Shown: positions 1-7,766 of the stretch, piece after piece
Position numbering within the stretch: position 1 is the first letter of the stretch
Layout: the number at the start of each line of letters is the position of its first letter
IMG/VR virus record: IMGVR_UViG_3300044612_001109
Coordinates: 1-20,789 of that record
DNA length: 20,789 bases
Strand: one strand, 5' to 3'
From: a virus
Position numbers and translations under genes: made by a program
Notes under the pieces: model-generated
What the model saw: the letters and a program-made list of their open reading frames with translations, nothing else
The model's database searches: none
What the model was told of the DNA's origin: nothing

Positions 1-191
1 GTAGAGTCGTTTGTAACACCAGATTTTTCAATAGTTCCACCATCGACTACAGCCACAATATCCCCGTTAAAAATCGCAGTGTTATAAGTACTTGCGATTG
101 GCAATTGACGGGTTGCACCAGCGTAGGGTTTGCCGTCTACGCTGTTGATTGGGACTAGTCCAGATGGAGCTGTTACGCTTGGATAAGCCAT
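1..191 (-). CDS. Phage structural protein, N-terminal part (cut by window edge)
   Basis: The reading frame begins at the ATG on 191-189 and runs off the left edge, giving 63 residues of the N-terminus. An AGGAG Shine-Dalgarno site lies just upstream. The start MAYPSVTAPSGLVPIN, followed by a Gly/Ala/Thr-rich stretch (YAGATRQLPIAS) and a beta-like segment with GDIVAVVDGGTIEK, resembles N-termini of capsid-region proteins that follow the scaffold gene in uncultured aquatic phages. Position after portal, GroES-like and scaffold-like genes fits a head component. Whether it is the major capsid protein or a head decoration protein cannot be decided from 63 residues. Confidence 0.7.
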   Translation of the reverse strand, partial: MAYPSVTAPSGLVPINSVDGKPYAGATRQLPIASTYNTAIFNGDIVAVVDGGTIEKSGVTNDS

Positions 192-213
192 AATAAATCT
201 CCTAAATTAAAAA

Positions 214-666
214 TTAACCACCTTTTCCAAAAGAACCCACCGTAACCTTCCCTTCATTAAAAAGAGGCATACGAGGATCATTCTGGCGCATAAGAGTGTT
301 CTCTACCGCCTTCATTTGAGCATCTGCTTGATCAGAGTAGTATTTGTTACGCTGTTCAACAAACTCAGTTGGGGTCTTGCAAAGTAACAATCCGCCAATC
401 TCAATGTTGTCTTTATAACGACTATTGGGATCAGCTAGCAGTCGTAATGCAGGTTGCTCTTCCATTAACACTGGTTCCCAACCTTCTCTGAGTTTGGCAG
501 ATAGGTTACGTGGGTCAGCGTTATTTAAAGATGCAACACGAATCCAGCGATAAGCGTACCCAGCCTGTTTGTCTGGCTCTGGTAACAACTCCGCGGGCGC
601 CCACTGCTTGGGACGCTCTGAGGTTGCTCGGGTTTCTACTTCGCGATCAATTCTTTTTTCAGCCAT
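214..666 (-). CDS. Conserved phage head-module protein, 150 aa
   Basis: I chose the ATG at 666 (MAEKRIDREV) rather than an upstream in-frame ATG because a GGAGG site sits 8 bases before it; the upstream start would need a 41-bp overlap with the scaffold-like gene. The remaining overlap is 8 bp, which suggests coupled translation. The protein has a charged N-terminal third, a segment with GYAYRWIRVASLNNADPRN (about residues 36-54), a helical Gln/Asp/Lys-rich part and a Gly-rich tail ending in GSFGKGG. No catalytic motif is visible. Its place between scaffold-like and structural genes suggests a virion or assembly role. I do not recognise a named family. Confidence 0.75.
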   Translation of the reverse strand: MAEKRIDREVETRATSERPKQWAPAELLPEPDKQAGYAYRWIRVASLNNADPRNLSAKLREGWEPVLMEEQPALRLLADPNSRYKDNIEIGGLLLCKTPTEFVEQRNKYYSDQADAQMKAVENTLMRQNDPRMPLFNEGKVTVGSFGKGG

Positions 667-1639
667 TTTGGGCCTCCAGTTTTCTAATTTCAAGAGCATA
701 TTGCTCCGGGGTTAATCCTAACTTCTTCGCCAATGCAACTTGTGTGTTTGTCAGCTTTATCCGTTTGGAGGATGTACTGCGCGTTGCAGGAGCGACTACG
801 TTACTCGATTTCCGGACAGGTTCGGCTGCCGGTTTTTCAACCTCCGGTTCCTCAAATTGCTCTGGGAATCGTTTACGCATTGTTTCGTCAATACGTTTGT
901 AGTACTCGTCAGAACCGATAGTAACACCATTTCGCTTAAGTTTTTCATGTAAACCAAGCGCGGTTGCGGTCATTTCTTCATCTTGACCAAACCAAGGATT
1001 GTCTTCTTGCCATTCCGTTGCCTTTTTGTCAGGTTCTGGAGCTTTTTCAGTCTGTTGAGGTATTTGTACCTCATTTCTTTCTTCTTGTAAAGCGGGCATT
1101 TTGAAGTTTTTTATTCTATCAAGCTGCAGGGTGGCATTTGTAATAGATTGCTGAGCATCCATCATGCCTTCGCTATCGCCCCCCTCGTAAGCCTCTTTAT
1201 AGGATTTTTTAGCCATTTCTAGCTGTAAATCAGCCGCTGTTTTCATAGCAGCAACGTATTCTTTTTCTCCATTAGAGAGTAAATCTTTGATCCGCTTGTT
1301 TTCCTGCATCAAACGTTGAGCAGCATCAATAGCCGCTTGGCGCTCTCTATCTGAAGAATCCGCACGGCGGCGCTCGTCATGCCAGACCTTTTTCATCTGT
1401 ACGAGCTTCTCTTTAGCCTCTGCGCTGTACTTGTCTAGCTCATCTACTTCAAGCTTTTCGACCAGTTCTTTTGGCAAGGGTTGACGGCCCCGATCTTCCG
1501 GTGGGGTATCATCTTCAATTTCAATCTCTATTTCTGGACTACCTTTAGCTTCCAGCTCTTCGGCAGGGGGTGCTTCTTGTTTGCCTTTTGCTTCTGCTTC
1601 GTCTGGAAACTCAAATTCTACTTTTTCCATTTCAGCCAT
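659..1639 (-). CDS. Scaffold-like head assembly protein, 326 aa
   Basis: This is a highly charged, Glu/Lys-rich protein with little hydrophobic core, as expected of phage scaffolding proteins that line the procapsid and are lost on maturation. An acidic, disordered N-terminus carries PEIEIEIED at about 35-43, then DTPPEDRGR. The middle (about 70-185) looks like long helices or coiled coil. The C-terminus is basic, and its last 30 residues (LTNTQVALAKKLGLTPEQYA) look like a small helical docking domain, which in scaffolds contacts the capsid protein. A GGAG site precedes the ATG. It lies between the GroES-like gene and capsid-region genes, the usual scaffold position. The assignment rests on composition and order, not on a catalytic signature. 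Confidence 0.7.
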   Translation of the reverse strand: MAEMEKVEFEFPDEAEAKGKQEAPPAEELEAKGSPEIEIEIEDDTPPEDRGRQPLPKELVEKLEVDELDKYSAEAKEKLVQMKKVWHDERRRADSSDRERQAAIDAAQRLMQENKRIKDLLSNGEKEYVAAMKTAADLQLEMAKKSYKEAYEGGDSEGMMDAQQSITNATLQLDRIKNFKMPALQEERNEVQIPQQTEKAPEPDKKATEWQEDNPWFGQDEEMTATALGLHEKLKRNGVTIGSDEYYKRIDETMRKRFPEQFEEPEVEKPAAEPVRKSSNVVAPATRSTSSKRIKLTNTQVALAKKLGLTPEQYALEIRKLEAQNG

Positions 1640-1653
1640 TTTTGTTAGCTCCT

Positions 1654-2061
1654 TTAAATAAACTTACGACTAATTCCGCGAGGATCGTCAACAACCGCCT
1701 CAACAGAATCATCATTGATAATACGAAATTCACGGCCATGGATAACAAGACGTGTGCCTGCGTTTGGTCGCACTAAGACAAAATCGCCTTTTTTACACCA
1801 AGCACCATTGGGAAAACGGGTTGGGTCTTTATAGCAATCAGAACCTAAATCCACAACAAACAATACGGTAGTCAACAATTCGTCGTAACGAAGAGTTTCA
1901 TCCGCTTTTGCTAATCCACTGTCAAATTCTTTTTCCACTTCTGGAATAGCACAAAGAATCCTATAGCCTTGTGGTTTTGGTAACTGCTTTGCTTTTTCTT
2001 CTGCTTCTTTATTTAATATCGCTGTTAGATCTATTGCTTGTGATAAATCTAAATTACTCAT
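1654..2061 (-). CDS. GroES-like co-chaperonin, 135 aa
   Basis: The C-terminal two thirds have the GroES beta-barrel pattern: PKPQGYRILCAIP near residue 30, a flexible acidic loop (the region that would be the mobile loop), then VVDLGSDCYKD, KKGDFVLVRPNAGTRLVIHGREFRIINDDSVEAVV at about 88-123. The KKGD-V-V-G-g-eyri-dd-aVv spacing is that of GroES, which caps the GroEL chamber. Phages encode GroES homologues (T4 gp31 is the known case) to fold capsid proteins with host GroEL. No GroEL gene is in the window, so it would act with the host's. The N-terminal 28 residues are extra. A GGAG site lies 8 bases before the ATG; the start overlaps the preceding gene by 8 bp. Confidence 0.75.
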   Translation of the reverse strand: MSNLDLSQAIDLTAILNKEAEEKAKQLPKPQGYRILCAIPEVEKEFDSGLAKADETLRYDELLTTVLFVVDLGSDCYKDPTRFPNGAWCKKGDFVLVRPNAGTRLVIHGREFRIINDDSVEAVVDDPRGISRKFI

Positions 2062-2242
2062 CAGAATGCTCCATCTTTTGTTTCAGGTCTAATATTTCTT
2101 GCCGCGCAATGAGCAGACCGTGTATCTCACCACACATCCTTTGGTAGTCGGCAAAGTCTTTGGCTTGTCCGCTTGCTACCCAATCTCGTTTTTGTACGAG
2201 CTCTCTATCTAGTTCTTGTACTAGAACATCAAATGCATTCAT
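2054..2242 (-). CDS. Small helical protein next to portal, 62 aa
   Basis: The start codon overlaps the portal stop codon by one base (TAATG), and AGGTGAT upstream is a good ribosome site, so translation is probably coupled to portal. The protein is predicted mostly helical: ELDRELVQKRDWVASGQAKDFADYQRMCGEIHGLLIARQEI. The SGxAxDFADYQRxxGxIxGL pattern recurs in small proteins beside portal genes of aquatic phages as far as I recall; I know no assigned function. A role as a portal accessory or head-tail connector is possible by position only. Confidence 0.7.
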   Translation of the reverse strand: MNAFDVLVQELDRELVQKRDWVASGQAKDFADYQRMCGEIHGLLIARQEILDLKQKMEHSDE

Positions 2243-4707
2243 TAATCACCTTTCTTAGGTTTCTTTTCCTTTTCAGGCCTTAGTGTTTCAAAAGCTTCTT
2301 TAATAAACATCTTTTCCTTGTCATCCCGCATTTGTGCTGCAGTCTTTAAGGCGTCAAACTTGTTTCGATCTGCATCGTTTTTGGCTTGTGTGGTCACACG
2401 CTCTTGGTCAACAGCAATTTGTTGTGCCTTGAGCATCGCATCGACTTGATCTTTTGTTGCTTTACGTTGCTGCTCCGCTTGCTTAATCTGGAGCTCCTGC
2501 ATTTGCATCTGAATAAGCGGGTCTTGCGCTTGCTGTTGCGCTTGTTGGGCTTGAGCTTCTTGTTGGGCCTGGCCGAGCAGTTTGGTACTAGCCTGAGCCA
2601 TGAGACGAGACAATTCAACTTCAACACTCTTAGGTAATACTCGCTCTTCATCTTCTTCATCAATAACAGGAATACTAACGCCAAGAGTTGCCTCAATTTG
2701 TTTGCGGTACTCCATCCCTACGTGCTCATTAATATGGGCAGTCATCGCCGCCTGCATCACCTGGGCGATCTGTGGGTTCATACCTAAAACTTGTTGGATC
2801 TTAGGATTCTGCATCGCGGTAGTATGTACTTGAATATGCGCTTGGTGGTCCTGATACATAAAGGCTTTTACTGGTTTGCCACGCAAAACATTCATGTTCT
2901 CGGTAACCGGATCCGTTGGCTTCTCGTCGTCTTCCATAGGCACCAGCTTTGCCGCATTTTTAATTCCAAGCACATCAAGCATCTGGCGATGTAAGAGGGG
3001 CATGTTGTAGAGTTGAGGAGCCTGTTGCGCCAACTGAAGTACCGCTTGATACTGAACAATCTTTTGCGCCATTGTTGCTGCATTAGGATCCGAAACCGGT
3101 ATAACCTCAACATTGTCATAGTCCGATCTCTTCGCGCGAGGCGAGCCTTCAACTGGTACATAGTTATATTCTTCTGGGGTGTACTCTGCAATAATTTTCT
3201 TTAGAAGTTTAAACTCCCGTTTCATGGAGTAATGGATACGTGCTTGAACCGCACTCATTACCTTTAGGGTTCTTTCTAAGATTGCCAGTGTGGTGCCTAC
3301 CGGCGCATTTGCGCTCATGTCAGAAACCTTCATGTCGCTTACCGAAGCAAACGCACGGCCCTCTTGAATTACTTTATCAAGCAGTTGAGCCAATACAATA
3401 GAAGGTTCTTTGTATGGAAGGGGTAGGATGTTATCCCGCATGGTTCCAGACGGAACGTCTACATCTCTAAACTCTCCAGGAGCAATTGGGGTATCGTCAC
3501 CCTTTATTCGCAAGCCACGGGTCTTAAAGCCACCCGGCAGATTTGAGAGGGTTCCAGCATCGACAAGCTGTCGAAGCATAGAGGTACCAGACTTAGCAAA
3601 AGCCCCAATAAGATGAATGAGACCAAAACAATAGAAACCAAAACCAGGGATGTATCCGTAATGGACGAAGTGCTGTCTCTTTTGATGCGTTTCATCGTCT
3701 GACTCCCAATTACGACGGATTGCTAGGATTGTGTTGCTGCCTTTCTCAATCGTTACAACATATGGCAGTGCAATACCAGTTTCTTCTCCGTCTTTATCTT
3801 TATGCTCGTAACCAGTAAGATCTAACTCAACGTGCATCTCAAGAATTTTGTAACGATCATCCGTTGTAGCTCTAAAGCCTAGCTTCTCTGCAATCTTTTT
3901 TTCTACTTCATCAAGGACGTTGTCGGGTTCACCTAAATCTATATCACGATAGAAGCCCGCATGTTGTAACCGTTTTAAATCGTTCTCGGTCTTGCGCATT
4001 ACGTGAGTAATACGTTCTGCAGTCTCTAAACTAGAGGCGCCATAGGGCACCACAATATCCTCTGCGGGAACAAACATGGCAACCTGACGATCAAGCGCCG
4101 GGTCAATATAAATCTTTTTAAATGCGTTACCTGCAAGGCCCAAGCCCCATAACATTCTCTCGTGCTCAGGTCTGTACTCCTGCATCACATCTGTTAATTG
4201 GTAATTCATGTCATCTTTGACACGCTCGGCGGCTTCTTTTTTCTCGGTGGTTTCTTTACCAATAATCTGTGTCTTAACGGGTCCCGCTGCGGGGAATGTA
4301 GACATCATCGTTTCCGATTGGAACTTGACTAGCGCTTCACTAAGGATGGGATGGTACACACCACAAGCACCTTCCCAAGGTTCTGTTCTTTCTTCGATCT
4401 TTAGACCGAGTAACTCTAGGCCATCAACATAGGTTTGAATCCAATCTTTTCTACTACCAATATCAGAATCAAAATCACCAATCAATTCACCAGCTAAACT
4501 AGTTAACTCACCCTCGCTCATGTACTCTGCAAGGTTGGCATCAAAATCTTCGTCTGTTTCTTTAGTGGGCTCTATCTCAATCTCTAACCCATCAACGCCA
4601 ATTGTTACCGACTCAGGATCCTCAATCTCAATCTCAATTTCTGGTTCTTCTGCCGCCAAGGCTTCGATTCCTTGTGGGAGCTGGTATAGCGCTTTTTCTA
4701 TTGCCAT
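2242..4707 (-). CDS. Portal protein, 821 aa
   Basis: Portal proteins form the dodecameric ring at one capsid vertex through which DNA is packaged. The gene directly follows terL (9-bp gap) and is of the long portal type. Residues about 75-130 (DWIQTYVDGLELLGLKIEER, then WEGACGVYHPILSEALVKFQ) and the following region ending VPAEDIVVPYGASSLETAERITHVMRK are characteristic of podovirus-like portals. The C-terminal quarter is very Gln/Ala-rich (about 700-760), consistent with the helical barrel that projects into the capsid, and the tail is Lys-rich. The acidic N-terminus has PEIEIEIED at 22-30 and LEIEIEP at 41-47, the first identical to a segment of the scaffold-like protein. AAGGAAAT precedes the ATG. 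Confidence 0.9.
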   Translation of the reverse strand: MAIEKALYQLPQGIEALAAEEPEIEIEIEDPESVTIGVDGLEIEIEPTKETDEDFDANLAEYMSEGELTSLAGELIGDFDSDIGSRKDWIQTYVDGLELLGLKIEERTEPWEGACGVYHPILSEALVKFQSETMMSTFPAAGPVKTQIIGKETTEKKEAAERVKDDMNYQLTDVMQEYRPEHERMLWGLGLAGNAFKKIYIDPALDRQVAMFVPAEDIVVPYGASSLETAERITHVMRKTENDLKRLQHAGFYRDIDLGEPDNVLDEVEKKIAEKLGFRATTDDRYKILEMHVELDLTGYEHKDKDGEETGIALPYVVTIEKGSNTILAIRRNWESDDETHQKRQHFVHYGYIPGFGFYCFGLIHLIGAFAKSGTSMLRQLVDAGTLSNLPGGFKTRGLRIKGDDTPIAPGEFRDVDVPSGTMRDNILPLPYKEPSIVLAQLLDKVIQEGRAFASVSDMKVSDMSANAPVGTTLAILERTLKVMSAVQARIHYSMKREFKLLKKIIAEYTPEEYNYVPVEGSPRAKRSDYDNVEVIPVSDPNAATMAQKIVQYQAVLQLAQQAPQLYNMPLLHRQMLDVLGIKNAAKLVPMEDDEKPTDPVTENMNVLRGKPVKAFMYQDHQAHIQVHTTAMQNPKIQQVLGMNPQIAQVMQAAMTAHINEHVGMEYRKQIEATLGVSIPVIDEEDEERVLPKSVEVELSRLMAQASTKLLGQAQQEAQAQQAQQQAQDPLIQMQMQELQIKQAEQQRKATKDQVDAMLKAQQIAVDQERVTTQAKNDADRNKFDALKTAAQMRDDKEKMFIKEAFETLRPEKEKKPKKGD

Positions 4708-4716
4708 AATATTTCC

Positions 4717-6246
4717 TTAGTAATACGCAACTTTGCGTCTAAACTCTCTTGGTTCATCTTCTTCATCCGAAGCCAACCGAATAAATCCACCTCTTCTAAA
4801 CCGTAGCAATGCCTGGGTCAGTGAGTCCACCAAGTCGTCATGCTCTCCAGACGGGAACGAGGCTACTTCCTCGACTAACTCCTCCGCCCAGTGCGTTCTT
4901 GGTACCCACACTCTACCACTTGCAAAAATGTCTGCAACCGCATTTAATCTTGCTATCTTATCATTGCCTTTTGACGGTGTATATTCCTGCACCGGGATAC
5001 CCATCGCTCTTAACTCGAATATTAACGGAGAACCCGCCGCTTTTGCTTCCACAATCAGTGAATCTGGCTCCCATTCTCTCCATTCTTCGTACGCGCGTTG
5101 TTTTAGCTCCGGAAACTCCATCCTTTTCTTAAACGCATTGAGGGCAATAATGTTAGCTTGCTCCCGGCCGTTTGTATCTGGTGCATAAAACACCCCCCAC
5201 GTCGTACACGCACTATAGTCGCTTCGTTCTGTCTTTAAGAACGCCGTATCCCACGATTGAATCAAAAAGTCACAGAACGGAGGGCTGTCGTCCTCCCACC
5301 ACTGCCACCACTCCCGTTTAATAATCGCCGAGACGTCGCTTGTAGGCTGCTGCATGTACTGCGCCTGCCATTTGGCGTTGGGTAACTCTGTCCGCAGGGC
5401 TTCTAATTCCTCCAGTTTCCAAAACTCCGGCCATAGAGGTTCTCCAGAAGGCAAAATCGCAGGAAAATCAATGACTTCCCAGTCTTCACCCTGTCGCTGC
5501 GCCGCCGCTTTGACCACCTGACCTGTTAAATCCTTCTTTGACCACCGTGTCATCACAACCACAATGGCGCCACCTGGCTGTAAACGCTGTCTTGGACCGG
5601 ATGTATACCATTCGTAGGTCTTGTCGTACACCTCGGGGTTTGTTTCGGCTATGGTTGCCTCTTGTTCTGAGTGAGGATCGTCGATAATGAGGATGTCAGC
5701 GCCTTTACCCGTGACTGCACCGCCAACACCAATAGCAAAATAGTCTCCGCCATGGTTAGTGTTCCACCGCCCAGCAGCTTTAGAGTCAGACTGTAGTTCA
5801 ACCGCCGGAAATAGTCGTCTATAGGCTTCGGAATCCACCAAGTTTCTGACTTTTCGTCCAAACCCAACAGCCAATTCAGCAGTGTGGGATGTCTGGATAA
5901 CCTTTTTATGAGGAAATCGTCCCAAGAACCACGCAGGTAGCAGGTAAGAAGCAAACTCAGATTTAGTATGACGAGGAGGCATGTTAATAATAAGACGCTT
6001 AATATCTCCATTTGCTACCCTTTCAAAGGCTCTCGCCATTTTTTCGTGATGTCGCCCATGAATGAAGCCTGGCCATACTTCTTCCACGAATTTCATAAAA
6101 TCTAGTGCTGATTCTTCCCGTTTTAGCCGGAGCGCAAGTTCATTTTTTAGGGAGGCAATGTGTAATCTGGCCGTTGGAGGCGCATTTTTGATGGCCGTTT
6201 CAATTTCAGCCACCGTAAAGTCGGATAACTTGGTTTTTGGCGTCAT
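4717..6246 (-). CDS. terL: Terminase large subunit, 509 aa
   Basis: This is the ATPase-nuclease motor that cuts concatemers and pumps DNA through the portal. The ATPase domain shows a Walker A variant MPPRHTKSE at about 89-97, an adenine or C-motif region with VVVMTRW at about 229-235, and Walker B ILIIDDPHS at about 185-193. The RNase H-like nuclease domain has the expected acidic residues: D333 in QSWDTAF, E400 in LIVEAKAAG, and D470/D471 in HDDLVDSLTQALL. Length fits the family. The ATG at 6246 has no clear Shine-Dalgarno site; an 11-codon upstream reading frame ends in a TAATG overlap with it, suggesting reinitiation. Small terminase is upstream, portal downstream. Confidence 0.95.
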   Translation of the reverse strand: MTPKTKLSDFTVAEIETAIKNAPPTARLHIASLKNELALRLKREESALDFMKFVEEVWPGFIHGRHHEKMARAFERVANGDIKRLIINMPPRHTKSEFASYLLPAWFLGRFPHKKVIQTSHTAELAVGFGRKVRNLVDSEAYRRLFPAVELQSDSKAAGRWNTNHGGDYFAIGVGGAVTGKGADILIIDDPHSEQEATIAETNPEVYDKTYEWYTSGPRQRLQPGGAIVVVMTRWSKKDLTGQVVKAAAQRQGEDWEVIDFPAILPSGEPLWPEFWKLEELEALRTELPNAKWQAQYMQQPTSDVSAIIKREWWQWWEDDSPPFCDFLIQSWDTAFLKTERSDYSACTTWGVFYAPDTNGREQANIIALNAFKKRMEFPELKQRAYEEWREWEPDSLIVEAKAAGSPLIFELRAMGIPVQEYTPSKGNDKIARLNAVADIFASGRVWVPRTHWAEELVEEVASFPSGEHDDLVDSLTQALLRFRRGGFIRLASDEEDEPREFRRKVAYY

Positions 6247-6278
6247 TAATTAGGGTTTACGAGTATTTTTGGAGTCAT
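6246..6278 (-). CDS. Possible 10-residue leader peptide before terL
   Basis: A short frame reads MTPKILVNPN and its TAA overlaps the terL ATG by one base. Its first 13 bases differ by one base from the first 13 bases of terL, which begins MTPKTK. It has no obvious ribosome site itself. It could be a leader peptide coupling terL translation, or only a remnant of a duplicated start. There is no evidence that it is translated. Confidence 0.25.
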   Translation of the reverse strand: MTPKILVNPN

Positions 6279-6279
6279 G

Positions 6280-6358
6280 GGTTTAATTTAGTCGCGACTT
6301 TTTTGCAAATAGGTTTAATTTAGTCGCGACTTTTTTGCAAATAGGTTTAATTTAGTCG
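6280..6358. repeat. 32-bp tandem repeats with TCGCGA palindrome upstream of terL
   Basis: Two full 32-bp units (6280-6311, 6312-6343) and a 15-base third copy (6344-6358) are essentially identical. Each full unit begins GGTTTAATTTAGTCGCGAC and continues with a T-run and GCAAATA. The centre GTCGCGAC is an 8-bp perfect palindrome. The truncated copy runs into the stop codon of the 87-residue gene, where AATTTAG-TCG-CTAAATT makes a second perfect inverted repeat. Such iterons between small and large terminase genes could bind the small terminase (a packaging site) or a regulator of late genes. There is no U-tract in the correct place for a leftward terminator. Confidence 0.85.
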
Positions 6359-6622
6359 CTAAATTGGTATCGGATCTAAAAACATTGGGGTTGTCTCACC
6401 CATATAGGCCCCTAGAATGTTGTATTCGTAGTATTCGTACGCCTCTTCCTCATCCATCCCATCTTCCATCAGGATTTCAATAATTTTTGACACGCTGTAA
6501 CACACTACTGGGTCCCGGTCTATCCGCGAAACGATCCCTACAACCGCCTCATCAAACCGCCCTGGCTCAAGCACCATCGCGCCTTCTGCAAATTCGTTCA
6601 AATAGTCCCGTTTACTCATCAT
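6359..6622 (-). CDS. Unknown acidic protein between terminase genes, 87 aa
   Basis: The gene begins 11 bp inside the end of the small terminase gene, after a GAGGAG site, so it is co-translated with it. The protein is acidic, with MMSKRDYLNEFAEGAMVLEP at the start, a helix VCYSVSKIIEILMEDGMDEEEAYEYYEYNI and a short hydrophobic end. DEEEAYEYYEYN is a striking Glu/Tyr stretch, a pattern I recall in small phage proteins that follow small terminases. No enzyme motif is seen. It may assist packaging, by position only. Its stop lies in the truncated third copy of the 32-bp repeat. Confidence 0.7.
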   Translation of the reverse strand: MMSKRDYLNEFAEGAMVLEPGRFDEAVVGIVSRIDRDPVVCYSVSKIIEILMEDGMDEEEAYEYYEYNILGAYMGETTPMFLDPIPI

Positions 6623-7211
6623 TTTTTTTCTCCTCTAGTTTTGGTTTCCTACCTAACTCCTCATCTAAATCAATACCTAGACTGGTACTTTCTTTACTCT
6701 CTACTACCTGCACCACACCCATGTATTTTGAAAGGGTGGCGACCAGTTCTTTCTCAAGCTCCTCGGTACTCTTGTTGTTGATATTCACTTCGAGGCGCTC
6801 CGTAAACAACCCAATCTCACTAACCTTGCCCATAAGTTCTAAGGCCCGCAGCTGCTCCATCGGTTTTGTGTCACTCGTAGGGTCTGAAATCTCTAGGAGC
6901 CGGTTGACGATATAGTTCCGTGCTTGAATGTTTGAGTCAATGACCTGGTGGTCGTACTCGGTGATGAGGGCTTTTAGTTGTCTAGCAACGGCTGATGAAC
7001 TGGGAACTTGTGGCGCTAGCTCGCTACCACTAAAAATTTGACGGGCTTCTTCTCTAGCCGTTTCGTCAGGCTTTACATCTCCACCCGCTTCGCGGATCAC
7101 CTCTGCGCTTTTAAAAAAAGCATCTGCACGGGCAGCAATTTCTGCCGGAGTCCCTTGTACATCTTGAATTAGCGGCACATCCTTGTCTGTAGGAATCACC
7201 ATCATTGTCAT
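6612..7211 (-). CDS. terS: Probable terminase small subunit, 199 aa
   Basis: The small subunit recognises the packaging start on phage DNA and loads TerL. The N-terminal half is helical with charged and Ala-rich stretches (TPAEIAARADAFFKSAEVIREAGG). The central part, RNYIVNRLLEISDPTSDTKP then EQLRALELMGKVSEIGLFTE (about 113-148), matches the region of phage TerS proteins that often reads ALELLGK...GLF, and the acidic C-terminus could contact TerL. Location two genes before terL supports the call. No clear helix-turn-helix can be seen by eye, so the assignment is moderate. AAAGGT precedes the ATG at 7211; ATGs at 7205 and 7202 are alternatives. Confidence 0.65.
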   Translation of the reverse strand: MTMMVIPTDKDVPLIQDVQGTPAEIAARADAFFKSAEVIREAGGDVKPDETAREEARQIFSGSELAPQVPSSSAVARQLKALITEYDHQVIDSNIQARNYIVNRLLEISDPTSDTKPMEQLRALELMGKVSEIGLFTERLEVNINNKSTEELEKELVATLSKYMGVVQVVESKESTSLGIDLDEELGRKPKLEEKKNDE

Positions 7212-7248
7212 CGCGTTTTACCTTTAGCTGTTTGTAGCTGTTGTCGCG

Positions 7249-7277
7249 ATTATATAACTATTTTGTATTGTGTTGTA
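7249..7277 (-). promoter_or_regulatory. Candidate leftward promoter before terS
   Basis: On the minus strand a perfect TATAAT lies at 7254-7249, 38 bases before the terS ATG. No good -35 box is present 16-17 bp upstream (best match 3 of 6). The -35 area instead reads TACAACACAATACAAAATAG, containing ACAATACA, which resembles half of the operator seen in front of the rightward genes. GTCGCGA just downstream of the -10 resembles the centre of the tandem repeats at 6280-6358. An activator or phage sigma factor could compensate for the weak -35. Confidence 0.4.
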
Positions 7278-7766
7278 CTACGCGTATGCGTACGCACTCT
7301 TCTTTGCTTTTTTAGGTCTAGCTTCGTGATGGATTTTGTACTTCCAATAGATAGCATGTTTGTAAGACCAGGGGTTGCCTGGTGTGTAGATTTTGAACCC
7401 GGCATTGATTAATGAGTTTGCACTAGCAGGGTTGTCCGTTGTATCCGTAATGACCCAGTTCCATCCTAGTTTTTTAGCCTGTTTGACTCGCGCGAGGATT
7501 AGTCGTTTCTGTAACCCATGCCCTGTGAAATCATCTAAGACTCCTGCTCTACACAAGTATCCGGTATCAGTCCAGACCATTGAGCGCACTAAGCCAGCAA
7601 ATGCTACTGGTTTTCCAGATTCTGTATATGTAATCCACCAATGACCGTGATCGGGTTTGTACAAGTTATCGCTAGGCAGGATTTCTTTTTGCAAGTGGTT
7701 GATCACGCTCACATGTGCGCTGTTGCGAATGTCAACTTTCCTGATTACAAACGTTTTTTCGCTCAT
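7278..7766 (-). CDS. GNAT-family N-acetyltransferase, 162 aa
   Basis: GNAT enzymes move an acetyl group from acetyl-CoA to an amine. The fold pattern is visible: a beta strand with WWITYTESGKPVAFAGLVRS (43-62), motif A with LCRAGVLDDFTGHGLQKRLI (71-90), where TGHGLQ is the pyrophosphate-binding turn and the next helix reads LARVKQAKKLGW, then WVITDTT and the typical C-terminal NPASANSLINAGFKIY (112-127). The last 15 residues are a basic/Ala-Tyr tail. The substrate is unknown; phage GNATs may modify host or virion proteins or defeat toxins. It lies upstream of terS in the leftward operon, with a GAGGGG ribosome site. Confidence 0.85.
   Translation of the reverse strand: MSEKTFVIRKVDIRNSAHVSVINHLQKEILPSDNLYKPDHGHWWITYTESGKPVAFAGLVRSMVWTDTGYLCRAGVLDDFTGHGLQKRLILARVKQAKKLGWNWVITDTTDNPASANSLINAGFKIYTPGNPWSYKHAIYWKYKIHHEARPKKAKKSAYAYA

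Noticed and set aside
2386-2637. Leu-rich + strand frame opposite the portal gene resembling a membrane protein
   Set aside because: The Leu-rich sequence is the mirror of the Gln/Lys-rich portal C-terminus (CTT/CTG against AAG/CAG codons); no promoter or ribosome site is present.
4733-5188. 151-codon + strand frame opposite terL
   Set aside because: It is antisense to strongly conserved TerL nuclease motifs, lacks a ribosome site and has the Ser/Leu-rich composition of a mirrored frame.
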